Source: Candidatus Berkelbacteria bacterium (lineage in GTDB: Bacteria > Patescibacteriota > UBA1384 > DTJR01). Taken from it: a stretch of 47,206 nucleotides of DNA. Below the pieces are notes generated by a model. That model had not been told where the DNA came from. It saw only the letters and a list, made by a program, of their open reading frames with translations, and did no database searches. Shown piece by piece: positions 32,172-41,508 of the stretch. A program made the position numbers and the translations under genes. The stretch is taken from NCBI GenBank assembly GCA_026397175.1, contig JAPLVK010000011.1:1-47206 (forward strand), given 5' to 3'. Numbering within the stretch: position 1 is the first letter of the stretch; every line of letters starts with the position of its first letter.

Positions 32172-33789
32172 CTTTTAAAATTAAATCAATTTTTTCGTTT
32201 CCATTCCATCTATTTATATCAATACAAAACGCAATGTCCAGAATGTCACCTTTGGCAATTATCCAATTTCCTTGTGCAAAATTAAATAAAACGGCTTGAT
32301 GATAATGATTGGATTTAATAAATGTAACTTTGCGATGCGATTGGTCCCGACCGATTGATCTAATTGAATCAACCTTTATTTTTTCGACCGCAAAGATCGG
32401 TTTTGGGTTTCCCGCGCCATATGGTTCAAGTTTTTCTAAATCATCGGCAAGTTGCATTTTAATCTGCGAGGACTCGATTAAAGCATCAATGTTTAAGCAT
32501 TTTTCAAAAACATTTTTGTTGATTTTCTGGGCATAATTTAAAATTGATTTTTCGAATTTTTTAAATTTTGATTTTACTAAAGATAAACCGGCCGCCTGTG
32601 AGTGTCCCCCAAAAGACAACAAACAATCTGATGATTTTGATATTAATTTCGTAATATCAATTTGCGGAATCGACCGCGCACTTCCTTTTATCTTTTCATC
32701 AATTTCAGTTAAAACAATCGCCGGGCGATTAAATTTCTCAACTAACTTGCTTGCGATTAATCCAACAATGCCCTCATTCCATTGGCCTCTTACAATGATT
32801 AAATTTTTCTTAAAAAGGCCTTTGGTGCCAACAATTTCGCACGCTTCATTTTGTCCATTTTCCAACAATTTTTGTCGTTTAATATTCAGCTCGTTTAATT
32901 TTTGAGCTAGCTTTTTGGCCTCGCCTTCGTCTTTTGTAATTAAAAGTTTAAAACTATCTTGAGGATTTGATACCCTACCGGCAGCATTAAGTCGTGGCGC
33001 AACCATAAAGCCAATTTCATAACAGCCGATTTCCCCCATCTTTAAATTTGCAACCTCAATTAAATGTCGAAGTCCAAGATTTTTGGTTTTGTTTAGAACA
33101 AGCATGCCGTATTTAACAATCGTTCTGTTGTCTTCCACTAAGGGCACGACATCAGCGACCGATGAGATAGCGGCGAGATCCAAAAGCCATTTCTCCCGGC
33201 CGTTTCGATTATAGAGTTCGCGGCAAAGCATGTAAGCAACGCCGCCGCCCGACAAATCTGAACATATTTTTCCTTTTTTTAAAATTTTTGGATGGACGAT
33301 TGCATACGATTGAGGCAAAATCTCGTCAAGCTGGTGATGGTCAACGACAATCGTATCAATTTTTTGTTTATTTAAATTGGCAACTTCCAGAACACTTTTT
33401 ATGCCGCAATCAACCGTGATTAAAAGATTTATTTTTTCTTTAATAAAGTATCGCGTAGCGTTTTTCGACAACCCGTAGCCCTCTCGACGATGCGGTACAA
33501 GATAGCACGGTTCATTTCCCAAGTCATTAAGTGTCTTATAAATTATCGCTCCGCCACAAATTCCATCTGCGTCATAGTCCATAAATATGCCGATTTTTTC
33601 TTTGAGCACAATTGCCTGTCTTATCCTTTTGGCCGCCGTCTTTAATTGCGCCATTGCGTTATCGCTTGAAATCAAATCATAAGAGGGATCTAGGAACTCC
33701 TTTACTTTTTCAATTTTACGCAAATGCAAAATTTCTTTAAGTGGATCTTTTGGATTAAACAATGATATATTCCACTTTGAGAATTTCAT
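32152..33789 (-). CDS. recJ: Single-strand-specific exonuclease RecJ
   Basis: The 545-residue DHH-family 5'-3' nuclease has motif I MDYDADGICG (70-79), LITVDCGIKS, motif III VDHHQLDE, then MVAPRLNAAGRVSNP and the DHHA1 GGHSQAAGLSL. A C-terminal OB domain ends the protein. It acts in mismatch and recombination repair. It overlaps ftsQ by 4 bases (ATGA). Attachment of recJ and radA to a cell-wall operon is not standard and places repair genes under the same upstream promoter. Confidence 0.95.
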   Translation of the reverse strand: MKFSKWNISLFNPKDPLKEILHLRKIEKVKEFLDPSYDLISSDNAMAQLKTAAKRIRQAIVLKEKIGIFMDYDADGICGGAIIYKTLNDLGNEPCYLVPHRREGYGLSKNATRYFIKEKINLLITVDCGIKSVLEVANLNKQKIDTIVVDHHQLDEILPQSYAIVHPKILKKGKICSDLSGGGVAYMLCRELYNRNGREKWLLDLAAISSVADVVPLVEDNRTIVKYGMLVLNKTKNLGLRHLIEVANLKMGEIGCYEIGFMVAPRLNAAGRVSNPQDSFKLLITKDEGEAKKLAQKLNELNIKRQKLLENGQNEACEIVGTKGLFKKNLIIVRGQWNEGIVGLIASKLVEKFNRPAIVLTEIDEKIKGSARSIPQIDITKLISKSSDCLLSFGGHSQAAGLSLVKSKFKKFEKSILNYAQKINKNVFEKCLNIDALIESSQIKMQLADDLEKLEPYGAGNPKPIFAVEKIKVDSIRSIGRDQSHRKVTFIKSNHYHQAVLFNFAQGNWIIAKGDILDIAFCIDINRWNGNEKIDLILKDVKENE

Positions 33790-34589
33790 TTAATAAATCC
33801 GACTCCCTCGACCCTTAAGTCCACATAGTCCTTAATATCGGCTCTATTCGTTTCGAGTATCTGCTTTAGACCACTTATCTGATTTTTTAAAGAAGTAGAT
33901 GAATCCATAATAATTTCATAGCCATCGGAGGTCTTAAATTTTATCTTGAAAGTCGTTTCCTCTATCTTCGTTTCAGTTATTTGAATAGACATATTTTTCA
34001 GTTCATCAAGAGCACCAAGATAAAAATTTATAAATTGTGGCGAAACGATTTGCTGGCCAATTTCAACCGGCATCTGCCCTTGATCGTTTAGAACTATCTT
34101 GTCGCTTGGTTTTGAAATCTCCCGATAGACATACCCAAAACTGTCAACTTCGTAACATTTAGCCGAATTACACCAAACCATTATTTGATTTCTCTCCTCA
34201 ACAACAATCTTTACCGTAGAGGGAAGTCCTCTAATAATTTGCGCTTCTTTTAATATCGGGAAATTTTTAGAAAGGGCACTTAAATAATCGCCGGTTTTTA
34301 ATAAAAGTATATTTTTGCCAAGCAAAGTTCGATTAAGATAGTCCGATATTTCAACCGATTTTACTCCTTCGATATCGATTGTTTTTATTTTAAAAGTCGT
34401 AGAGAAAAATAAAAAATACAATATACCCGAAACGATAACAAGATAGAAAAATGTTTTTAACGGCAAAAGGTTGATTTTTAATTTTGGCCTTTGGGGTTTT
34501 TCCGTTCTCCTGATAATTTCCGGTTTTCTAAACTCGGGTCTTATTGTTTTATGACTTACCCTTCCAATCTGATTCATTCCACTCCCCAA
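33786..34589 (-). CDS. ftsQ: Cell division protein FtsQ/DivIB
   Basis: The 267-residue bitopic protein has a basic cytoplasmic N-tail, one membrane span (about 45-65, LKTFFYLVIVSGILYFLFF) and a POTRA domain beginning KIKTIDIEGVKSVEISDYLNR. FtsQ-type beta regions follow (IIRGLPSTVKIVVEERNQIMVW). It scaffolds FtsL and the septal synthase. The start may be the second Met (34577); both lie inside the 3' end of murB. Overlaps with murB and recJ indicate translational coupling. Confidence 0.85.
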   Translation of the reverse strand: MGSGMNQIGRVSHKTIRPEFRKPEIIRRTEKPQRPKLKINLLPLKTFFYLVIVSGILYFLFFSTTFKIKTIDIEGVKSVEISDYLNRTLLGKNILLLKTGDYLSALSKNFPILKEAQIIRGLPSTVKIVVEERNQIMVWCNSAKCYEVDSFGYVYREISKPSDKIVLNDQGQMPVEIGQQIVSPQFINFYLGALDELKNMSIQITETKIEETTFKIKFKTSDGYEIIMDSSTSLKNQISGLKQILETNRADIKDYVDLRVEGVGFIK

Positions 34590-35520
34590 GATATTCTATT
34601 TCTTCTACAAGCTCTATTTTAAATTTTTCTGAAACCGCATCTCGCATTTTTTCTATAAGATGCCTCACTTCAAAACCTGTTCCATGACCTGAATTTATCA
34701 CCCAGTTTGCATGTTTTTTGGAGACATAAGCCCCACCGACCTTAAACTTCTTTGCTCCTGATTGATCAAGCAGATACCCCGCTGTTTTTTCCTGCTCATG
34801 ATTATTTTGGGCATTATCCGTCCCAACGGGATTTTTAAATATGCTGCCGCATGTTCTCTCGCCAACCGGCTGATTTGCTTCCCGCCATTTTTTGTATTTG
34901 GCAATATTTTTGATAATTTCTTCTTTTTTCTTTCTCTGAAATTGGAAAATTACATTTAAAATGACCGGGGCAGCATCATTTTTCTTGTATTTTAGTCGGC
35001 TAGTTCGATATCCAAACTCAAACCAATCTCCCTTAACACTTAATAATTTATCAGATGATATAATGACTGATGCTGACTTCAAATATTGTGCGATGCTTAC
35101 TCCGTGTGCGCCGGCATTTACAATAACCGCTCCTCCAACCGTACCCGGAATCCCGTAAAGCGTCTCGAGTCCTCCTAATCCGTTTGACGCCGCATCCAAA
35201 ATTACTCTCGATAAAGAAGCGCCACTATCTGCGATCACGCGACCCGACTCGTTATCAATATTTATCAAGGATGATTTATTACATATAATTAAGCCGTTAT
35301 ACTGGTTTTCCGATACAACAATATTTGATCCCGCTCCAATTATTTGGTACGGCGCTCCACAATTTCTGGCGATAGAAACAGTTCGGATCAAATCATCAAT
35401 TGATTTAGCAGTATATAAAAATTGAGAAATGCCGCCAACTCCAAGAGTCGTGTACTTCTTAAGAACTTTGTTTTCCTTTACTCCATTTAAATTTTCTTTA
35501 AGTCGCTCTTGCCAAGCCAT
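34549..35520 (-). CDS. murB: UDP-N-acetylenolpyruvoylglucosamine reductase MurB
   Basis: The 323-residue FAD enzyme reduces enolpyruvyl-UDP-GlcNAc to UDP-MurNAc. FAD-binding elements are KYTTLGVGG, IIGAGSNIVVSE, GGLETLYGIPGTVGGAVIVNAGA and the conserved tyrosine/arginine stretch FGYRTSRLKYK. The type I-like end has ERTCGSIFKNP with catalytic Ser, and AGYLLDQSGAKKFKVGGAYVS. There are 61 bases before it from the murG-murC fusion, the largest gap inside the cluster downstream of rsmH. Confidence 0.95.
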   Translation of the reverse strand: MAWQERLKENLNGVKENKVLKKYTTLGVGGISQFLYTAKSIDDLIRTVSIARNCGAPYQIIGAGSNIVVSENQYNGLIICNKSSLINIDNESGRVIADSGASLSRVILDAASNGLGGLETLYGIPGTVGGAVIVNAGAHGVSIAQYLKSASVIISSDKLLSVKGDWFEFGYRTSRLKYKKNDAAPVILNVIFQFQRKKKEEIIKNIAKYKKWREANQPVGERTCGSIFKNPVGTDNAQNNHEQEKTAGYLLDQSGAKKFKVGGAYVSKKHANWVINSGHGTGFEVRHLIEKMRDAVSEKFKIELVEEIEYLGEWNESDWKGKS

Positions 35521-35581
35521 TTTACTCCTAAGTTTAATTTACCAATCAAATCAATTTTTTACAAATAAAAATCGGCAATTA

Positions 35582-38035
35582 CTAACTTTTCTTTAAATAT
35601 CCTTCGCCAATTTCAAAAACATCCGTTGCGCCCATGGTCATCAAGATGTCGTTACTTTTTAGGTTTTCGTTTAGATAGTTTACCGCATCCTCATACCTAG
35701 AAAAGTAAGCGGTATTTTTCTTCGACCTTTTTTTGATTGTTGAGACCAGATCCTCACTTGAGTGTTTTGCATTTTCATCCCGACCGGCAATTTTATATAC
35801 CGGCAAGACACCAATAAAATCTGCCTTGGAATTTTTAAATGAATCAACAAATTGTTCAAAAAATTCGTTCATTCGGCTTTGTTGATGGGGCTGATAAATT
35901 ATGACTTTTCTGCGTTTGGGATAAAGCTCCGACAAAGCATTGAGGGTGGCTGTGATCTCTGTCGGGTGATGAGCATAATCATCATAAACCATGACATTAT
36001 CCCTTGAACCCTTATACTCGAAACGACGGGCCGCACCCACAAAATCCATGACTGATTCTTGAGAGCATATCGTGGAGACACCCAGTGTCTGCGCAACCGC
36101 TAGGGCGGCAGCCGCATTTGATGCAAAATGTCTGCCAATAACTGCCGATTGAAAGTCCGCTTTTTGGAAAGGTGTTTTAATTTGAAATTTACAAAGTGTG
36201 TGTTCGACCGAATAGCTTCGAATAGAAAAAGTTGCGGATGGCTTAAATCCAAAAGAAATAATTTTTATTCTTTTTTCAATCAAAAGATCAAGATTTTGTT
36301 TTACGCAGTCATAGACATTCGGATCATCAGCCGAATAAATCAAAACCCCGCCAGGGTAGATTTTTTGGATAAATTTCGAAAAATGTTGCTTTATTTCTTC
36401 TAATCCATTTTTAAAATAATCAAGATGTTCTTTTTCGATATTTAATATGACACCGATTGTGGCCGGAAAGGCCAAAAATGAATCGTCGTATTCGCAGGCC
36501 TCGACAATAAAATCGCCGCCCGATCCTAAATTATAAGTTTTATTGTTCGCAGAGTCCGGAGCACCGATTAAATAGGACGGGTCAAGACCTGCATTTTCGA
36601 AAATTCTGGCCAAAAGCGAAGCGACCGTTGTTTTGCCATGCATGCCGGAAACCGCGATTCCTCTTTTGTCCCCCATGAGCCAACCAATTGCCTTTGCTCT
36701 TTTGACAATTGGGATTTTAAGCTCGCGAGCCCTTTCGTGTTCCACGCTCGCAGGCGAGATTTTATCTGCCGCCGATGAATAAATTACCAAATCAAGACCC
36801 AAATTAATATTTTGCCGCGAGTGGCCTCCCATTTTTATATCGCTGCCTTTAACATTTACGCCGACTTTGCTCAAAAGACAGGAAAAGGCCTTCATCGAGA
36901 CACCGTTAATACCAATCATAAAAACATTTTTGAGTTCTTTAAGTTTCTGGCTATTAACTAAATCAATTATGTTTTGTGAAATAACTTGTGCCGACTCTGG
37001 AAAATATAAATTTGATACTTTGCTTGTTTTATCTTCTAGCAATTTCTCAATCTTTTTGTAAATGTCTTCCGACGGATCTTTTTCAAAATAAATTTCAGCG
37101 AGACCCTCTTTTTTCAAATATAGAGCATTTATTTCTTGATGAACTGTCACGAAATTTGGTATCGGGACAAATATCGCCGGGCGGCGACACGCAGCAATCT
37201 CGAAAATGCTTGTTGCACCCGCTCTTGAAATCACTAATTTTGCATTTGAAATCAGACCACTCATATTATTTGAAAAATCCATGATTTCGTATCTATTTTG
37301 TTTTTTTTCGGATAATTGGCTTTTAAAATTTTTCGCTCTGTCAAAGTCATAAGCGCCGGTTAAATGTACAATTTTTTCTTTTTCTAAAATTTTATCTGCA
37401 ATTTCAAAGACCCGACTGTTTAAGCTCACCGCTCCCAAGCTGCCACCCATCACTAAAATATATTCACCGTTTGGCACATTTTTTTTGAAGACATTTATAA
37501 AGTCGTCATTTAAAGGAATTCCCGAATAAAATGATTTTTCTCTGATTGAAGATGGATAAAGTTCTTGTGGAAATGCAACCGCAATTTTTTTGGCAAATTT
37601 TGCGCTGATTTTTGTCGTAAGGCCGGGGAGTATATCGGATTCGTGCGAGATAACCGGAACTTTTAAAATGTACGAGGCCAAAATTACCGGCAAAGAAACA
37701 AAACCGCCTTTTGAAAAGACAACGGTCGGTTTAATTTTTAAAAGAAAATAAATCGCCTGACAAAAACCACCGGCTATCTTAAATACATCAAAAATATTTT
37801 GAAACAAATTTGGGATGGAAAAGTGTTTGCGTAACTTCCCGCAGAATATTTTTTGGTAAGGCATGTGCTCATCGCGAGATTTATCTTTTTCAATTTTAGC
37901 TCCGGAACCGATATATAAAAATTCAATTTTTTGATCAATTTTCTTAATTTCTTTGGCAACGGCAAACAAGGGGTATGTATGACCTGCCGTACCCCCTCCG
38001 GTTAAAACAATAATTGTTTTATTGTGTCTGCGCAT
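35582..38035 (-). CDS. murG-murC: MurG-MurC fusion: lipid II glycosyltransferase plus UDP-MurNAc-Ala ligase
   Basis: One uninterrupted 817-codon frame joins two enzymes. Residues 1-360 are MurG, with LTGGGTAGHT (11-20), VVFSKGGFVSLPV, MGGSLGAVSLN and the acceptor/donor loop LVISRAGATSIFEIAA. From about 366 MurC begins (NVFMIGINGVSMKAFSCLL), with VKGSDIKMGG, the P-loop GMHGKTTVASLLA, EACEYDDSFL and VYDDYAHHPTEI, to the C-terminal ligase domain. The two catalyse separate steps, the first amino acid addition in the cytoplasm and GlcNAc transfer at the membrane. The linker is only about 10 residues. It starts 17 bases inside ftsW. Confidence 0.95.
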   Translation of the reverse strand: MRRHNKTIIVLTGGGTAGHTYPLFAVAKEIKKIDQKIEFLYIGSGAKIEKDKSRDEHMPYQKIFCGKLRKHFSIPNLFQNIFDVFKIAGGFCQAIYFLLKIKPTVVFSKGGFVSLPVILASYILKVPVISHESDILPGLTTKISAKFAKKIAVAFPQELYPSSIREKSFYSGIPLNDDFINVFKKNVPNGEYILVMGGSLGAVSLNSRVFEIADKILEKEKIVHLTGAYDFDRAKNFKSQLSEKKQNRYEIMDFSNNMSGLISNAKLVISRAGATSIFEIAACRRPAIFVPIPNFVTVHQEINALYLKKEGLAEIYFEKDPSEDIYKKIEKLLEDKTSKVSNLYFPESAQVISQNIIDLVNSQKLKELKNVFMIGINGVSMKAFSCLLSKVGVNVKGSDIKMGGHSRQNINLGLDLVIYSSAADKISPASVEHERARELKIPIVKRAKAIGWLMGDKRGIAVSGMHGKTTVASLLARIFENAGLDPSYLIGAPDSANNKTYNLGSGGDFIVEACEYDDSFLAFPATIGVILNIEKEHLDYFKNGLEEIKQHFSKFIQKIYPGGVLIYSADDPNVYDCVKQNLDLLIEKRIKIISFGFKPSATFSIRSYSVEHTLCKFQIKTPFQKADFQSAVIGRHFASNAAAALAVAQTLGVSTICSQESVMDFVGAARRFEYKGSRDNVMVYDDYAHHPTEITATLNALSELYPKRRKVIIYQPHQQSRMNEFFEQFVDSFKNSKADFIGVLPVYKIAGRDENAKHSSEDLVSTIKKRSKKNTAYFSRYEDAVNYLNENLKSNDILMTMGATDVFEIGEGYLKKS

Positions 38036-39140
38036 TTTGAGATTGTTTTGAAATATTTAGCAAAATTCCTATTTGGATAAGAGAAACAGCCATCGAGGTT
38101 CCGCCGTAGGAAATAAATGGCAGTGTAACGCCCGTCATCGGAACCATTCCCAAAATTGCCGCAAGATTTACCAACGCCTGAATAATTAATAGCGATGTAA
38201 GACCCAGAGCAAGCAGCCGGCCAAAATTATCCGGGGCACCCTTTGCAATTTTCAAGCCAAGCATAAAGAGATAAATAAAAGCGACAACCAAAAAAGCCGC
38301 TCTAAAGAAACCTAACTCTTCGCAAATAATTGCGAAAATTGAGTCGGTATGCGGCTCCGGAAGATATCTCATTTTTTGCAACGATTGTCCAAACCCCTTT
38401 CCCCACAGTCCGCCTTGGCTAACAGCAATAAACGCTTGATTCACATGATATCCCTGGCCAAGGGATTCGGCCGAAGGGTTTAAAAAAGTTATAAATCGAT
38501 CCCAGCGATAAGATGCAGATCGGACAAATATTGCAAAAATACCGACCAGAAAAACCCCCAAAGAGCCGATGTGCCAAACCGGCGCACCAGCGGCAAAAAA
38601 CAAAATAATCGAAGTTAAAATGATTATACTTAATGTTCCAAGATCCGGCTCCAAAATAATCAAAGCCGATATCACCATAAGCATTAAGGCAAATGGCAGA
38701 AGAGCGCGACCGGCTTTATTTAATTGATCTTTGCGGGAATCAAGCCAAACACTCAAATAAATAACAAACGCAATTTTTGCGATTTCGGAGGGTTGAAAAG
38801 AGAAACCTATATTCAGCCAACGGTGAGCGCCTTTTGCAGAAGTGCCGATAACTGGAAAAAAAACTGCAAGAAGTAAAATTAGCACCGTGATTATTAAAGG
38901 GACAGCAATTTTGCGGAAATTTTTATAATCAAAGTTTGAGAAAAAAGACATGCCTATTAATCCAACAATTAATGCAATCGCCTGATGCCATACAAAATAA
39001 TAATCGTTTGAACCACCATATTTCTCATACGCAACAACCACGGAAGATGAGGCGATCATGATTATTCCAAAAATTGCCAAGCAAATTGATAAAATTGCTA
39101 TTTTGTAGTCCGGCTTAGCTCTCTGTCGAATGTAGTTCAT
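38019..39140 (-). CDS. ftsW: Septal SEDS glycosyltransferase FtsW
   Basis: The 373-residue ten-span SEDS protein has GAHRWLNIGFSFQPSEIAKI, the catalytic-loop aspartate in LEPDLGTL, LNPSAESLGQGYHVNQA and the C-terminal VPMTGVTLPFISYGGTS. It polymerises glycan strands from lipid II with FtsI. Its place between murD and murG and the FISYGGTS ending support FtsW over RodA. It is intact, unlike rodA at 1543-2554, and it keeps the KIAKGAPDNFGRLLALGLTS loop that rodA has lost. Confidence 0.95.
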   Translation of the reverse strand: MNYIRQRAKPDYKIAILSICLAIFGIIMIASSSVVVAYEKYGGSNDYYFVWHQAIALIVGLIGMSFFSNFDYKNFRKIAVPLIITVLILLLAVFFPVIGTSAKGAHRWLNIGFSFQPSEIAKIAFVIYLSVWLDSRKDQLNKAGRALLPFALMLMVISALIILEPDLGTLSIIILTSIILFFAAGAPVWHIGSLGVFLVGIFAIFVRSASYRWDRFITFLNPSAESLGQGYHVNQAFIAVSQGGLWGKGFGQSLQKMRYLPEPHTDSIFAIICEELGFFRAAFLVVAFIYLFMLGLKIAKGAPDNFGRLLALGLTSLLIIQALVNLAAILGMVPMTGVTLPFISYGGTSMAVSLIQIGILLNISKQSQNAQTQ

Positions 39141-39143
39141 ATA

Positions 39144-40478
39144 TTAAAATTTTTGAAACAAATTATTAAATCCCTGTCCTCTTTCGGCATAATTTGAAAA
39201 CTGATCGAAGCTTGCGCAAGCAGGTGAAAAAAGTACGGCTGAAAAATTATTTTGATTTTTTAAATTGAAAAAAATTTCTTGAAGTGATGAACACTTTTTG
39301 ATTAATGTCTGGAGACCAATCCGACTTAGTTCTTTTTCTATTTCGTTTGCGGTCTCACCAGAGAGATAAATTAATCTAATCAATTTATTCTCTTTTATTG
39401 CCTTCGCCAAATCATTAAATTTGAGATTTTTGCTCGAGCCGCCTAAAATTAATGCAAATGGGTCAACCATTGTTTTGATCGCTTCGATGGTTGAAATCGG
39501 ATTTGTGGCAGCTGAATCGTTAAAGAAATTTAGTCCATTTTTTTGGCCAACAAATTCAATTCTGTATGGCATTTTTTTAAAGTCGTGCAGAACTTCTGTC
39601 AAATCACATTTTAAATCCAGCGCAAATGAAAATGCGGCGGCGGCAATTAAGTCAATTTCAGGAATTTTTTTCTCTTGACTTAAGTCCTTGATTTTTTCAA
39701 CTTTCATTTTCTGGTCGTTTTTTGAGCAAATTAATTCTTCCTCAAGATGACAGTCGCTTGTTTTTCGATCTTCGGAAAAATATAATTTTCTCGCCTCGAT
39801 TTTTTCAACAAATAATTTAATATTCGGGTCATCATAAGAAATTATAAAATCCCCACTTTGCATAAAATTTGTTAAATTCATCTTGGCAGAAAAATATTCT
39901 CCCTCGTTCTTATGGTGATCTAGGTGGTCGCTTAAAATCGGCAGTATCACTGCAACATCGGGAGAATATTTTAAGTCACAAATTTGAAAACTGGAAAGTT
40001 CCAAGACCGAATAGCTATCATCGTCTATCTGATCAACAAAGTCCAATGCTGCACTACCAATATTCCCTCCGGTAAAGACATTTTTGTTATTTAACTCAAG
40101 AATTTTAGTTATCAAAAGTGCGGTCGTTGATTTTCCTTTAGTCCCCGTTATCGCAATGATTTTGCCTTTATGAGTTTCGAAAAATAAATTCGTCGGTGAG
40201 GATATTTCGACATTTTCCGGTAGGACACTTTTCAATCTGTCAACTTCAACGCCAGGACTTCGATATGCAATATCAATTTTAGAGTAATCATTTCTATTGA
40301 ATTCACCAAAAATAAATTTTACTTTTTCATAATTGTTAACGACCAACTCATCCTTTTGTTTTTCGTCAAAAACAATTATATTTTGCGCGTCATGCGATAA
40401 TAAATATTTAACAAGAGATCGTCCTTCAACGCCAAAGCCAAACACACCAATATTTTTTTCTTGAAATAAATTTTTCAT
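39144..40478 (-). CDS. murD: UDP-MurNAc-L-alanine:D-glutamate ligase MurD
   Basis: The 444-residue Mur ligase has a Rossmann-like N-domain (IGVFGFGVEGRSLVKYLLSHD), the P-loop ITGTKGKSTTALLITKIL, the NIGSAALDF and ILPILSDHLDHH motifs of the central domain, and the C-terminal KNGLNFFNDSAATNPISTIEAI and LGGSSKNLKF that mark MurD. The first domain is typical in size. The MurD assignment over other Mur ligases is supported by FNDSAATNP and by gene order. It lies 1 base from mraY and 3 from ftsW. Confidence 0.93.
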   Translation of the reverse strand: MKNLFQEKNIGVFGFGVEGRSLVKYLLSHDAQNIIVFDEKQKDELVVNNYEKVKFIFGEFNRNDYSKIDIAYRSPGVEVDRLKSVLPENVEISSPTNLFFETHKGKIIAITGTKGKSTTALLITKILELNNKNVFTGGNIGSAALDFVDQIDDDSYSVLELSSFQICDLKYSPDVAVILPILSDHLDHHKNEGEYFSAKMNLTNFMQSGDFIISYDDPNIKLFVEKIEARKLYFSEDRKTSDCHLEEELICSKNDQKMKVEKIKDLSQEKKIPEIDLIAAAAFSFALDLKCDLTEVLHDFKKMPYRIEFVGQKNGLNFFNDSAATNPISTIEAIKTMVDPFALILGGSSKNLKFNDLAKAIKENKLIRLIYLSGETANEIEKELSRIGLQTLIKKCSSLQEIFFNLKNQNNFSAVLFSPACASFDQFSNYAERGQGFNNLFQKF

Positions 40479-40479
40479 T

Positions 40480-41508
40480 TTAGCTATTTATTAAAACGAG
40501 AGCTAGTCCGATTGTGGTAGAGACCGCGGTAATAATCCAAAATCTCATCGTAACCTTTGTCTCGGGCCAACCCTTGGCTTCAAAATGATGATGAATAGGC
40601 GCAACCAAAAAGACCTTTTTGTGAAAAAACTTTTTCGAGGCAATTTGAATGATTGTTGATAAGGCCTCAATTACCATGATAAAACCGACGAACGGCAGAA
40701 CATAAACAGTGTTAGTTAAAAAGGCAATGACCCCAAGAGTCATGCCTAAACTCATTGCGCCGGTATCGCCCATAAAAAACCTTGCGGGATAAACATTAAA
40801 CCACAAAAAGGCCAAAATTGCACCGGTTATGGTGGCGCAAAAAATCGCCAATGGAACATTGCCTTGCGATAGCGAAATAATAATATATGCCCCAAATGAA
40901 ATCGCAAAAATTCCTCCGGCCAAGCCATCCAGTCCGTAGGTTTGATTTGCAGCAAACCCACCAAAAATTAAGACAAGAATAAAAACAGGGATATACCAAT
41001 ACCCTAAAATAATATTGCCAAGCCCTGGGATAAATAAAGGCCTAATGAGCCAATCAAGTTTGAAAGCAAACCATAGCGAGCCAGCAGTTGCAATAATTGA
41101 GTAAAAAAGAAGTTTTGTTCGAAACCTCATTCCTCCACGGTCCATTCCAATCCCAAAGACATTCATCAAGTCGTCAATAGCGCCAATCACTCCGGAACAA
41201 AACAAGGTAAAAAGAGGCAATAGGGTTCCGCCTCTCGAAAAGTTTGTAAACAAAGTCACAATCGCAGTTATTCCCCAAATTAAAACACCACCCATTGTCG
41301 GAGTGTTTTCTTTGCTTTGATGCAATTTGGAAAAAATTGGCGTTTTGTTGCCTTCATAATCCGCAGTTCTTATCTTTTTGCCAATCCTGTTCCTATATAA
41401 AAAATCAGTAAAAATCGGGGTTATCAAAACCGTCAGCAAAAAAGCAAAAGTCAAAAAAACGAAGACCTGAAATATTTGCGAAACATCAAAGGAAAATGTT
41501 TTAATCAT
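40480..41508 (-). CDS. mraY: Phospho-MurNAc-pentapeptide transferase MraY
   Basis: The 342-residue ten-span enzyme makes lipid I from UDP-MurNAc-peptide and undecaprenyl phosphate. Conserved parts are the cytoplasmic KENTPTMGG loop, the DDLMNVFG aspartates, the FMGDTGAMSLGMTLG motif and the APIHHHFEAKGWPETKV loop with its histidine triad. The nucleotide-binding NQTYGLDGLAGG segment is normal. It starts within the last 4 bases of murF. Confidence 0.96.
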   Translation of the reverse strand: MIKTFSFDVSQIFQVFVFLTFAFLLTVLITPIFTDFLYRNRIGKKIRTADYEGNKTPIFSKLHQSKENTPTMGGVLIWGITAIVTLFTNFSRGGTLLPLFTLFCSGVIGAIDDLMNVFGIGMDRGGMRFRTKLLFYSIIATAGSLWFAFKLDWLIRPLFIPGLGNIILGYWYIPVFILVLIFGGFAANQTYGLDGLAGGIFAISFGAYIIISLSQGNVPLAIFCATITGAILAFLWFNVYPARFFMGDTGAMSLGMTLGVIAFLTNTVYVLPFVGFIMVIEALSTIIQIASKKFFHKKVFLVAPIHHHFEAKGWPETKVTMRFWIITAVSTTIGLALVLINS

